Source: Alviniconcha marisindica (taxonomy: Eukaryota; Mollusca; Gastropoda; Provannidae). Taken from it: a stretch of DNA of 64,000 bases. The stretch is from contig JABMCL010003198.1 of NCBI GenBank assembly GCA_018857735.1, positions 142,501 through 206,500 of the forward strand. Direction: 5' to 3'. The position numbers were made by a program, and so were the translations under genes. The notes beneath the pieces are model-generated. The model was not told the DNA's origin. It worked only from the letters and a program-made list of their open reading frames with translations, and made no database searches. Each line of letters starts with the position of its first letter. Positions within the stretch are counted from its first letter, which is position 1. Below, piece by piece: positions 1 through 12,300 of this stretch.

Positions 1-620
1 TGTCAATGAAAGACTGACGCCACTGAGCGCTCAGTCAAATATGAAGTGGTATAGTGGTGGTGTGAGATATTACTGTCTGACTTGGTGTCAATGAAAGACT
101 GACGCCACTGAGCGCTCAGTCAAATATGAAATGTTATAGTGGTGCTGTGAGATATTACTGTCTGACTTGGTGTCAGTGAAAGACTGACGCCACTGAACGT
201 TCAGTCAGATATGAAATGTTATAGTGGTGCTGTGAGATATTACTGTCTGACTTGGTGCCAGTGAAAGACTGACGCTACTGAACGTTCAGTCAGATATGAA
301 ATGTTATAGTGGTGCTGTGAGATACTACTGTCTGACTTGGTGTCAGTGAAAGACTGACGCCATTGGACGTTCAGTCAGATATGAACTGTTATAGTGGTGC
401 TGTGAGATATTACTGTCTGACTTGGTGTCAGTGAAAGACTGACGCCACTGAACGTTCAGTCAGATATGAAGTGGTATAGTGGTGCTGTGAGATATTACTG
501 TCTGATTTGGTGTCAGTGAAAGACTCTGACGACACTGAACGTTCTGTCAGATATGAAATGTTATAGTGGTGCTGTGAGATATTACTGTCTGACTTGGTGT
601 CAATGAAAGACTGACGACAC
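1..620. repeat. 85-bp minisatellite upstream of the Ly6 exon
   Basis: About seven head-to-tail copies of an 85-bp unit. The phrase TGTCARTGAAAGACTGACG starts at 1, 86, 171, 256 (as TGCCAGTG), 341, 426 and 511, then again near 598 after a 2-bp insertion. The array runs off the left edge and stops about 25 bp before the splice acceptor of the Ly6 exon at 646. The long minus-strand open frame across it is just the repeat read in frame and is not a gene. Confidence 0.93.
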
Positions 621-645
621 TCTGACCACTCGCTGTGTGTTCCAG

Positions 646-1602
<957 letters not shown>

Positions 1603-1639
1603 CCGCGTGCCAGAGAAGGAACTCTCCGCTGCTCGGTGG

Positions 1640-2245
1640 ACGACGTCGTGACTTCTTGCTGAAGACTTTCGTAACTTCACGCTGAAAGCTGTGCTTTCAC
1701 GACGTCATGTTGAATGATGTCGTCACATCATGTTGAACTCTGCCATGGCTGCATGCTGAACAGTGTCATGACGTCATCTTGAACACTTTCGTGACGTCAT
1801 TTTGAGCATTGTCGTGACCGCATGCTCATACTGTCATGACACTGTTATGACGTCAGGTTGAACTCTGTTGTGACGTCATGTTGAGCACTGGCGTAACTGC
1901 ATGCTGAACACTGTCGTCGCGTTATGTTATACAGTGTCGTGGCGTCATGCTAAATGATGTCGGGACTTCGTAAAGAACACTGTCACAGCTTCAGGTTGGA
2001 CACACTCGTGACGTTATACTGAATCACTGACGCAGTTGCACGCTGAACACTGTCGTCACTTCATAGTGAACGGTATCACGACTTCATGTTGGACGCTGTC
2101 GTGACGTCAAACTGAACATTGGCATGAATGCACGCCGAAGACTGTCTTGACGTCACACTGAACACTGACGTGACTGCATGCTGACTACTGTGGTGATTTT
2201 CTGCTAAAACGCTGACATTACTGCAATCTGAATACTGCAGACAAA
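1640..2245. repeat. 23-bp degenerate minisatellite rich in TGACGTCA palindromes
   Basis: It starts just past the Ly6 stop codon. Roughly 25 units of 23 bp, e.g. consecutive units beginning GACGTCAGGTTGAAC, GACGTCATGTTGAGC, AACTGCATGCTGAAC, each ending in a CTGTCGT-like block. Six perfect TGACGTCA (CRE/ATF-type) octamers occur (near 1769, 1791, 1847, 1871, 2101, 2148). It probably lies in the 3' UTR or just downstream. Confidence 0.85.
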
Positions 2246-2529
2246 AACACCAAGCTTGCCTGGAACTGTTATGAGCAATGTGATACATGTATATATGTGT
2301 TTGTGCAAGACAGTGCTTTATGAGCTGAAATCAGCATACACAAATCCACGCCTGTGTCTTTCTCGTGAACGTGATGTCAGAATCATTGACGTAACATTTC
2401 TGTTGTCAGGTAACTCTTCCTTTGATATGCCAACAAACTTCTGTGCATTAGATCTGTACATGGGTATTATATGTGCAGGACCTGGTGAAAGCCATGCGAA
2501 GCAAAAGCAAGAAATGCGCTAAAAACGGA

Positions 2530-2819
2530 CGGTTGTGATTCAATCAAGCCAGTCGTTCTGAATAACGTGTGTCAACGAATCAAACCAATCATTTTGAACA
2601 GAGGCACTGTCTGTCGACCAGTCAGACGAGTCGTTCTGAACAGATCTCTGTGCAACAGCCAGTCAGGCAAGTCCTTTGTTTGTCGACCAATTGAACGATT
2701 CGTTTCAAACAGATCCATGCGTGTCAACCAGTCAAGCAAGCCCGACAAGGACGATGGTTACAGGACTGGAACTGCTCAAAAGTACTGAGCGTGGAGAGGA
2801 TGAATACCCTTAAAGAAGG

Positions 2820-2910
<91 letters not shown>

Positions 2911-3105
2911 AGAAGAAGAAGAAGAAGAAGAAGAAGAAGAAGAAGAAGAAGAAGAAGAAGAAAAGGCGTTACAAAGGATTAGCTATCAGAAGCGCAAGTG
3001 GAAAATTCAAAACGAGTTGCTTTGAACAGACACCCGCGTGTCAGCCAATCAAAAGAACCGATTCGATCCCACACCTGCGTATCAACCAATCAAATGTCGT
3101 GTTAC
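2530..3105. repeat. About 42-bp degenerate minisatellite with internal microsatellites
   Basis: Units carry YGTCRACCAGTCA and CGTTYTGAACAGA blocks spaced about 42 bp apart from 2540 to 2750, and reappear diverged at 3010-3100. A (CA)n tract (2820-2907) and an (AGA)n tract (2908-2962) interrupt the array. Confidence 0.75.
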
Positions 3106-5260
3106 TCGTACTTCCTCCTGCACCACCGTGAGTGGAAAGTTCTCTTAGATGTCGACGTATATTGCTGCTACTTATTTTAAAAACTTCGACTCTCTTTGTA
3201 TGTGTGTGAGTGTTTTGGAGGTGGGGGTCAGGTAGCTTGGGGTTGTATTTTTTCTTTTTTTCTTTAGTTGCTGATGTATATTGTACACAACAAAGAATAC
3301 ACAACGCGCCATTTGTACCTGTCACTGATATTATAAGCAATTGCCAATTTGCATATATGCGTTTGTGAGAAATGCATTTTCGAGTTTCTTTATGGAACTG
3401 CATATCATATCTTCTTGCCTCTTCGTTCACACATTCACTTGCTTAGCCGCTCTGAATGAGCGTGTACATATTTGATTTTAATTTATTCAATATTTTCCGA
3501 AGTTGTAAATCTTCATTCAGTATTATGATTGTATATGTAGAAATAATTCCGTTCTCGTATCTAATTTGCATGGTGGTAAGTGAACTGTGTCATTCCAACA
3601 CTTCCACACTGTGACTTTGCCTCAACCGTCGGCTCTGACATTTATACCAGCGCCGTCTTCTCGTGAGCAAACATCATTATATTCCACCCCATTCATCGGT
3701 TTTATTTGTTTCTGATTTGAGTGTTTCTGCTTTTAGTGTTCATTCGCCTAGTCTTAGTCAGTAAATGATGCTTTTTTTCTTCTCTTTTTTTTTTTTTTTT
3801 AATTTTTTTTTTTTACGCCTGTCGTCTTCTTCTTTTCCTTCTTCTTCACTTCAGTCATCTTCTATTGAAACTTCAAACTCTCGTTCCAATTTTCCGTTAA
3901 TTCTTAACTGCCAGCTTAACTGTCAGGATATTTTCCTGGACCGTTAAAATCCAAGAACTAACTGGTTCCGTTCTGGGGGGTACCTTCGTGTCATTCCAGG
4001 TCAGAATTTCACCATTTGAACGCAAATACAGGACAGCATTTGTCTGTATGACCTGACGCTGTATCAAAACGTCTTACTGAGAATTTCCACTGCACACAGG
4101 AATTGATTGTGTTTACTTTGCCCCACCATCTCTCTCTAACTCTCTGTCTCCCCCCCCCCCTCACGCCCCCCCCCCTCCCCCGCCCGCGCACCACTCGTTA
4201 TGTCTCTGTTCCACTCTCTCTCCTCTCTCCATTCTCTCTCTCCTCTCTCCATTCTCTCTCTCTCTCGCTCGCTCTTCCCCCCACCCCCTCCATGTCTCTA
4301 CCCCCCTCTGTCTTTCTGACAAAAGGTTTGATCCGTAGGGTCGACTTCCCTACAGTTTGTTTCCTGGACCAGATTTTTTTGGAAAAACTTTTATGCCCTT
4401 TTCTTTGGTCACTTTTATGCCCTTTTCTTTTCTTATGCCCTTTTATGCCCTTTTCTTTTATTGCCTTTCATTAAAGTTTACCTTGTGTGTTTGGATATTG
4501 TTTACCTCGTTTCAACAGTCTTCCTGTGTCGTGACCAAAAACAACGCTGGTGTTTCCATCCCCATCAAACACTTTTTGCTATTTCGATAAGACAGCATTA
4601 AGGTGAACGTTATTCTATGCAAATATGCGTACTCCTAAATAAACATTATTTCAGATTTGTGCATGTTTTATTACAGATGTTGATTGTGTATTTTGTTTCT
4701 GTTTATGAAAACCGTTTTATTCATACATATGTCTCGTGCAAACCTTTTTCTTCCGCGATGCTGTGATCTCACATGGATAGCTGGGCCTACGAAGTCTGTC
4801 TCTATCCTTGTCCGTCTGTCTCGGTCTCTCGGTTTCTCTCTCCCTCGCGCGCGCGCGCGCGCGCACACATACAGCCTACATTTCCCGCTGTTGGTTATGA
4901 CATAAAAAATGTCAATGAGATTCAGTTTTTATGGTCATGATTAACTTTCTGTGTGGAAACTGTGTGTTTGCTTGTTATTTGCTTTGTTCTTTGCTCGAAG
5001 TGACGTGACATGGTGCATGGTTGTATAGTGTAGACAAAACGTGCCACAAGTGCCACAAGAGCAGTTTCACGTGGCACCAGCCATGTAACAACCGAACTGT
5101 GCTGTAAGTACACCACTTCGGTGGATATTCCAAACGCGCTGTAAAAAAGAGAGCAAAAAAAGAGAGGCTTCAGTCACTCATTTCACATGCGACAAGAACG
5201 CAGTGAGTGCTCGAGAGCGGAGAAAGTGCTACGTATTATAAGAGCGATCAACAATGTATA
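3106..5260. other. Intergenic, no gene seen
   Basis: Low-complexity tracts are poly-T at 3775-3814, polypyrimidine CT/CCCC at 4125-4310, a repeated TTTTATGCCCTTTTC motif at 4388-4460 and (GC)n at 4845-4866. A SINE-tail-like string GTTAAAATCCAAGAACTAAC is at 3942-3961. No open frame with recognisable protein character was found. Confidence 0.6.
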
Positions 5261-5264
5261 AGAA

Positions 5265-5562
5265 GCGTTAGGCTGGTAAGCAGAGAGACCTCGGTTCGAA
5301 CCCGCTTCGGCTCTCCTTTCTCTTCAAAAAGGTTGTGGTTTGTGGACGCTGTCTTGTGACTCTGTCCCTCACAATTGTGAAACATTAAAAGGGCTCTCAT
5401 TGCTGCCCACCTTAACGCAGGAGTCATTCTGGTGGTGACAGTGTAGCGATAGGTATATAATATATAATCTCCCTCTTCCCCCACCTCCATACCCCCCACC
5501 CCCTCTCCCCGTCCCTTATAAGCCTTATGGTTTCTGTGGACGTTAAGCACCATGTATGCACC
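5265..5562 (+). mobile_element. tRNA-derived SINE, plus orientation
   Basis: A tRNA-type B box (GGTTCGAACCC) lies at 5292-5302. The body (GTCATTCTGGTGGTGACAG near 5421) matches a minus-strand copy at 25205-25500 and a fragment at 61960-62095. The tail holds GTTTCTGTGGACGTTAAGCA, which also ends the fragments at 18793 and 55010. Two copies align over more than 200 bp with the tRNA-like head at the expected end, which is the main evidence for a SINE. Confidence 0.75.
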
Positions 5563-5719
5563 TGATGTATAAGGAACAAATCTTGCACGGAATTGTTCAC
5601 AATCTGCATGCGGTTCACAACATTGCTTATTGTATCATCACATTCCTACTTGTGCATTCTCACCCAGTTGTCATGGATAGAACACTGTTATGAAACGTTT
5701 TTCTCTTTTCTTTTCTTTT

Positions 5720-5739
5720 TCGGGGGGGGGGGGGGGGGA
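5720..5739. repeat. Poly-G tract
   Basis: An uninterrupted run of about 18 G on the plus strand inside pyrimidine-rich sequence. Confidence 0.85.
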
Positions 5740-5820
5740 CTTCAGAGTTGTAATTTCGTGCATTTTAACGCGTTATTAAACGTTTGGTTTTTCTTTCTTT
5801 CTTTTCTTTTTGTCTCATTT

Positions 5821-6426
5821 TTAAAATTTACTTTGGTTGATTACTACTGTTCTCTCTCCACGGTCGGGTACAGAATGAAGGTCCCCTGTGCAGAGAACCC
5901 CTGCAGAGCTATCAACACACCAGAATATAGCTTTGCGTCTTTGGCCTACTGCCAGGAATTTGCCTTTAGTCACTGGCATATAATTCCTGGTTCGATTTGC
6001 CAAACGTTGTTCCACTCCTCTTTGAAATAAAGAAACAACATGTGTCTTGATCCGAACATCAGAACTCTTGCCTTGTGGATTGACAAAGTACGTTTTTGGC
6101 TTATGGATGATTTGAGTGTTAGATATAAAATGATTGAAAGTTGCCTGTTCACGAGCGTCATAACTTAGAGGTGGTACAGTAACTAGGAATGTTGTAGCAT
6201 CTCTCTCACCACCACTGGTCAGCTTGTCTAACTGGCCTACCGAGAACTTGGCCCAGTAAGTATACCCGTCATTTTTGTTTTTGTACTGGAGATCGACAGT
6301 GAAAAATACCATGCGATTGTTTGGACAATGAAGGTCTGCTGCAGAGGTCTGGTCAACATGCAACTCCTGACCAATCGCAGCCGTGGTTAGACTGGGCAAA
6401 AACTGCCACGGCCCTGTTACACGGGG
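5821..6426 (-). CDS. Unidentified open frame, possible exon or gene remnant
   Basis: The minus strand is open from just after a TAG at 6427-6429 to a TAA at 5821-5823, 202 codons in AT-rich sequence. This is longer than expected by chance and has protein-like composition with no simple repeats. There is no convincing ATG near the 5' end; the first is internal, at CPNNRMVFF. It could be an exon entered through an acceptor, a terminal exon of an unseen gene, or a fossil element. Visible segments include GYTYWAKFSVGQLDKL and HKPKTYFVNPQGKSSD. I recognise no family, and no neighbouring exon was found on the same strand. Confidence 0.35.
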   Translation of the reverse strand, partial: PRVTGPWQFLPSLTTAAIGQELHVDQTSAADLHCPNNRMVFFTVDLQYKNKNDGYTYWAKFSVGQLDKLTSGGERDATTFLVTVPPLSYDAREQATFNHFISNTQIIHKPKTYFVNPQGKSSDVRIKTHVVSLFQRGVEQRLANRTRNYMPVTKGKFLAVGQRRKAIFWCVDSSAGVLCTGDLHSVPDRGERTVVINQSKF

Positions 6427-6429
6427 CTA

Positions 6430-9321
6430 GCTGGACAGGCATGTTCTACTTAGAAGGAGAAAAAGTTAAAAAGCACAAATAGCAATTCTTTCTTTCAGGC
6501 ACTGAAACGTGTACAGGGGTTATTTGGGTTTTTGTTGTTGTTGTTTTGTTTTTTCGTCTCCTCTCAGCATCTGGCGTTTACTACTTTACTGACTGCACAT
6601 GCATCCAACAGCAAGTGCCTGGGAGTTGAACCTGTTGTACACGACCTCAGTCTCTATCAAAGTTCTCTCTCCGCAAAGACCTCTTTGCCGAATCGGGTTG
6701 TTCGGTTTCGTTGGTGAACTTTGTAAACGCTACCTTTACCAACAAAGACCATATTGTTTTTGTCGCACTTCAGTACTTGATCATTACTTACCTTAATAGG
6801 TTTGGTTTGTTTGCACTTTTGAAGTGGTCATGCAGTCATTTATAGCGAGTACAACTGAATATCCTGCCTTTATCGTCATATTTCACTCCTCTGTAATCTT
6901 GACAGATTCTCTGATATCCTGTTTTGGCCTCCATCAAACTGACTTACATGATTTGTAAGTTTTTGATTATTACTTGCATGGCAATTGATTTTGATAGCAC
7001 TTTTTTTACATGATCCCTGAAGATGAAGGGGAAAAAAATGATGCAAAAGAATGAGTGAGTTTGTTGTTCACTGTGTGAAAGGCGTGGGTGGTGTGCTGAC
7101 GGTTGTGATCCAAACGTTAAGGTAAACAACTGGAATGAAATTACAGTGCAGTGGAAAACCCTCAAGACAAAGTGGCTACAACCATGAAAACGACTTCTTT
7201 TTGACAAAATTGTGTATGAAAAGAACAAATGAAGAAGTTCCACTGCATTTAAACAGCAACTCCAGGAAACCTTAAACACTTTAACTGAATTATTCATGTC
7301 TTTCCTTCACACACACACACATGGACATAAACTTCTCACTGTAAAAAATATTTTTAAAACATGTTTTGTTGTTTTTTACTAAACATGTATAAAGAATCAA
7401 TTAAACCGTGCTGCAGTTCCACCTACTTTTCCCCCCTCACTGAAAAAGGAGGAACGTCAACACATACACATGTCCTATGGACAAAAAGAGCAACCATAGA
7501 GACAAAAAGTAAACAACACTCAATGCTAAATAGCAACAGCAGTCAAAACTCAAATGAGTTTGTAACATTCAAAGGAATAAATAATAAACACAAATAATAT
7601 GCTGCCTTTGGAGAATTTTAAGCCTTTTGTAACCTGAAGTCACTGCCAGATACACAATCTGATCACATTTTTTTAAAGTTCATCACTATGCATTTCAAAC
7701 CCATACACACAAGCTCTCTCTCTCTCTCTCAATTTCAAAATGGTATAAATAAACCTACAGACCTGAAACATGCATCACTGACACTTTGGCATTTATCTTT
7801 AAAACTGCATCAAATCGAACATCGAGCAAAATCACATTGAATAGATTAAGAGAAAGAACTGTGTCATGAACAATGTGTTGCTTCAAAATCAAAGGAGTAA
7901 ATCATCTAGCCTCTCATTTCAAAGGGGCACAAGCAAATATGAATAAATGGGGGATCAATAAACTGGAGCTACAAAGCAAAGAGGTATGACCAAGTTAGCC
8001 GGAAATGAAGAGGTTTGGAAGCTGTAATCAAAATCTAATAAACTGGTTAGTCTTAATCAATAAAGTTGTGTTTAGGTTTAGATTTAATTCAATTTAGATT
8101 TGATCTTTTAAAATTGTATTTAATTCATTTATTTTGTTCAGTCTTTGACATTCTAAGGAGAAGGAAAAAAAATGAATGGAATAATATCCGGTTCAAGCCT
8201 AAATAAAACATTTTACAGAAGGAGAAGAGTGAAGGGGGAAGAAAAAGAAAAAAAGAAAAAAAAAAGGAAAAAGGTTACATATAAATTATGCTAAAATGGC
8301 ATTTTCAAAATATCACAACCTCATTTCTGTGCTAATGGCGATCCTTGACAGCAATCCTAATGGGACAAATGGTTCCAATAGGTGTATGCATGTGTGTGCA
8401 TATCTGCATGTGTCCATGCACAAGCATGCATGGGTTTGTCTCTGTTTGCTGCAAAGGATATTGAAGGAAGTGATGGTCTAATCGTTACACTAGTGGGAGC
8501 ACTGCTCTGCCTTGCTAAATGCAGCTATCACCAAACTCCCTGATTTAACTCCCTGGTTACATTACAAATTAAGCTTTTCCTTGCTCCACCTCTCAAGTTT
8601 CAAGATGGACTGTTCCACAGCAAACACATGGATTATGAATCCTATTCCACCAGTCAGGGGTGTTGCTGCTATATGTTCAATTCAGTTCAGCCTGGTGTCA
8701 GAATGATCAGTGATCACACTTGTTTTGTGTCCATAATTATTACTTTTGTATGCCTTCAATTTAAATGTCATTGCTGAGTACCGAGCAGAAACTACAAAAA
8801 GTTGCAATAAGCTGAGCTTGTTGATTTCCTCATGCACTGATTACATTTGTCGACGTTTACATTAAAGTGAATCAACTCTGATTAAAACCAACTCAGTACC
8901 ACAAAACTCAGTTTGGAGGGGGATGACTTATAGCTCAGCTGTAGCACTCACTTTGCATGTAAGAGGTACTGGATTTGATACCCTGCACCTCTGAACAAGG
9001 TGGGTGTGTGCTTTCATTATTCTTTGCTGTTGCATTGTCTTGCCTTAAATTCCTTCTTCTTTTTTTCTTCCTTTTTTTTCTTTCTTTTCTATTCAGCACA
9101 ATGAACCATAACTTGGCTGATTATTGGACAGAGGTCTAAGAATTACTGGACAGAAGTTTGAGTGGCATGACATTTTGTTTTTGTTTTAAAAGACTGCACA
9201 TGACAATCAGTTCAGAAACAACCAGAATAGTAAAAGGATGTCAAGTGCTTATGTCCCTGATGCACAAATCAAGTGCATTGTATGTGTATCATCATCATGA
9301 GCTGCGGAAAACTGAAAAACA
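6430..9321. other. Intergenic / possible NHEJ1 3' UTR
   Basis: No gene is visible. It is AT-rich, with an A/G-rich stretch at 8220-8275 and a short (CT)n at 7712-7730. It lies downstream of the NHEJ1 stop on the minus strand. The nearest minus-strand AATAAA I found is far away, near 8130 (plus-strand TTTATT), so the true mRNA end is uncertain. Confidence 0.5.
8919..8993 (+). mobile_element. tRNA-Ala(TGC)-like SINE head or tRNA pseudogene
   Basis: TATAGCTCAGCTGTAGCACT (A box), CTTTGCATGTAAGAGG (an Ala TGC-type anticodon arm) and GGATTTGATACCC (B box) follow tRNA order. The stems are imperfect, and extra bases sit between the acceptor stem and the D arm, so it is not a functional tRNA gene. 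Confidence 0.65.
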
Positions 9322-12300
9322 TCAAAATGCCAGTTTTTTCTTTTTCTTCTTGTCCTGTTTCTTTGCCTCTTCCTGCTGCAGTTTTTTCTCCAGTGCTTCC
9401 CGTCGCAGTTTCTCTGTGTCCTGAAAGAAAAAGCAGTGCAGATGGTGACTGAATGTACCTGACTGAAAGAAAAAGCAGTGCAGATGGTGACTTAACGCAC
9501 AAGACTGAACAAGCGACAACAGCTCTACCAAAAAAGATAAGTTTCTCTCTCATTTTTCATCGTTTTTAACAGTTTACCTGTTGTTTAAGTGTTGTTTTGT
9601 GGCTTCAAAAGGGGATTTCCCCAAAAATGTGCATACTGTGTGCCCATGTCATAATAAATAAGTGTTCTTTTGAACCTTTTTCTGTTTGGATCTTGTTTTC
9701 GAATGCTAGCAGTCATTCTGTTTCAGATTTTTGTACCAGACTGAAAGAAGCAGGGCAGATGGTGGCTGAAAACTGTACCTGACTGAAAAATAAAGTATTC
9801 CAAGATAAACAGGTGGCAGTGATCCCACTGATGTACCTGTGTCAGTTGTTTTCCTGCAGCTCCCATAGTCCTTTCCTAAGTCTGCAATCCTCCAAACCCC
9901 AGTTCCCACCGTCACCCCTCCAGTACCCCAACACCCCTCTCCTGTCCCAAGTACGCACTTACTTTGCTGTGGGTTTTACCACCACACCTCAAATGCTCAA
10001 TAATTAATGGATAAACCTTGTAATTTCATCACGGTTGGTCACCTTTTGTACATCATGGATGGTCACCTGGGAAAACTTGTTTGTCAAAAATCAAACTGTG
10101 TATATTTAGACTGTGTTGTGTCCAAAACTGTGAGCCAGCTTTTTTTGCTGGTGATTTGGTGACCTATGTTCAGCCTGGGGGAATCACACATCCACAAACC
10201 TCCGTGGGCCTGGTGCCTGTGTAAGAACTGACATGTACCACGAATCACACATCCACAAACCTCCATGGGCCTGGTGCCTGTGTAAGGACTGACATGTACC
10301 ACATATCACACATCCACAAACCTTCGTGGCCGTGGTGTCAGACTAAGAAGCCACATGTATCACAGATGTCATGATATTAGAGTAAGAGGTGATGTACCAC
10401 ATATTCCACATCCATGAACCTTGGTGGAAATGGCGTCAAAGTAAGAATTGATATCTATCAGGAGCGTCACGTCCACAAATCTTGATGGAACTGGAGTAAA
10501 AGAAGCGACATGAGTTACAGATGTCATGTCCTGAGACTTTGGTGGAACTAGTGTCAGAGTAAGAAGTGACATGTACCATGAATCACTTAATGCCATGTTC
10601 ACAGACCTTGGCAGGACTGATGTCAGAGCAACAAGTGTCATTCACACAAACCTTGGCAGGACTGATGTCAGAGCAACAAGTGTCATGCACACAGACCTTG
10701 GCAGGACTGATGTCACAGCAACAAGTGTCATTCACACAGACCTTGGCAGGACTGATGTCAGAGCAACAAGTGTCATTCACACAAACCTTGGCAGGACTGA
10801 TGTCAGAGCAACAAGTGTCATGCACACAAACCTTGGCAGGACTGGTATCAGAGCAACAAGTGTCATGCACACAAACCTTGGCAGGGCTGATGTCAGAGCA
10901 ACAAGTGTCATGCACACAAACCTTGGCAGGACTGATGTCAAAGCAACAAGTGTCATTCACACAAACCTTGGCAGGGCTGGTATCAGAGCAACAAGTGTGA
11001 TGCACACAAACCTTGGCAGGACTGATGTCAGAGCAACAAGTGCCATGCACACAAACCTTGGCAGGACTGGTATCAGAGCAACAAGTGTCATGCACACAAA
11101 CCTAGGCAGGGCTGATGTCAGAGCAACAAGTGTCATGCACACAAACCTTGGCAGGGCTGATGTCAGAGCAACACGTGTCATGCACACAAACCTTGGCAGG
11201 GCTGATGTCAGAGCAACAAGTGTCATGCACACAAACCTTGGCAGGACTGATGTCAAAGCAACAAGTGTCATTCACACAAACCTTGGCAGGGCTGGTATCA
11301 GAGCAACAAGTGTGATGCACACAAACCTTGGCAGGACTGATGTCAGAGCAACAAGTGCCATGCACACAAACCTTGGCAGGACTGGTATCAGAGCAACAAG
11401 TGTCATGCACACAAACCTAGGCAGGGCTGATGTCAGAGCAACAAGTGTCATGCACACAAACCTTGGCAGGGCTGATGTCAGAGCAACACGTGTCATGCAC
11501 ACAAACCTTGGCAGGGCTGATGTCAGAGCAACAAGTGTCATGCACACAAACCTTGGCAGGACTGATGTCAAAGCAACAAGTGTCATTCACACAAACCTTG
11601 GCAGGGCTGGTATCAGAGCAACAAGTGTGATGCACACAAACCTTGGCAGGACTGATGTCAGAGCAACAAGTGTCATGCACACAAACCTTGGCAGGGCTGA
11701 TGTCAGAGCAACAAGTGCCATGCACACAAACCTTGGCAGGGCTGGTATCAGAACTGCTGGACCCTGGACTCTTGGCTGGACTTTTACTGGGACTGCCTGT
11801 CGGTGTTTTGATGGGTGATCCCCCTTTGGACTGCATGAGTGATGGAGGGAGACGATTGGCCCATGACTGCTTTGTGGACGCCGCCCCTTGACCTGACATT
11901 GGCACGCTTTCCTCGTCTGACATGGCTTCCTCATCTCCATCTAGCAAAATGAAAATGGAGCAGAACCCCAGCTCACATGAAAAACCACCCTGATGATAGC
12001 AAGAAGTGGTGATGGGTTGAATCACACCGCAAGCCTCGAATTCCAGCATCCCTTGTCCAACTTCTGCCTTAAATGGTTACACTGTTAACAGGAAATTGCT
12101 CAACAAAATTGCCAATAAGTCTAATGCCGTCAGCATCCTCAATAATGGTTGTGACCTTCTTCAACCGTCTTTTTTGTCAACAGGGGTCTATGGCTGTCTT
12201 TCTGAGTTCCATGCACAAACCTGTTTAAAACACTGCACAAATCAATGGCTCAGTTTTTTTTTTACAGAAGTGACCTAAAGCACCACTGATGAAGATGAAG

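Noticed and set aside
3041..3430. 129-codon minus-strand frame
   Set aside because: It overlaps degenerate repeat and low-complexity sequence; no family resemblance.
8919..8993. Functional tRNA-Ala gene
   Set aside because: Acceptor and T stems are mismatched, extra bases precede the D arm, and the B box is altered.
10571..11818. 415-codon plus-strand frame with 15-residue repeats
   Set aside because: It is antisense to the NHEJ1 exon 6 array. It stays open because the 45-bp unit is a multiple of three, and no domain is visible.
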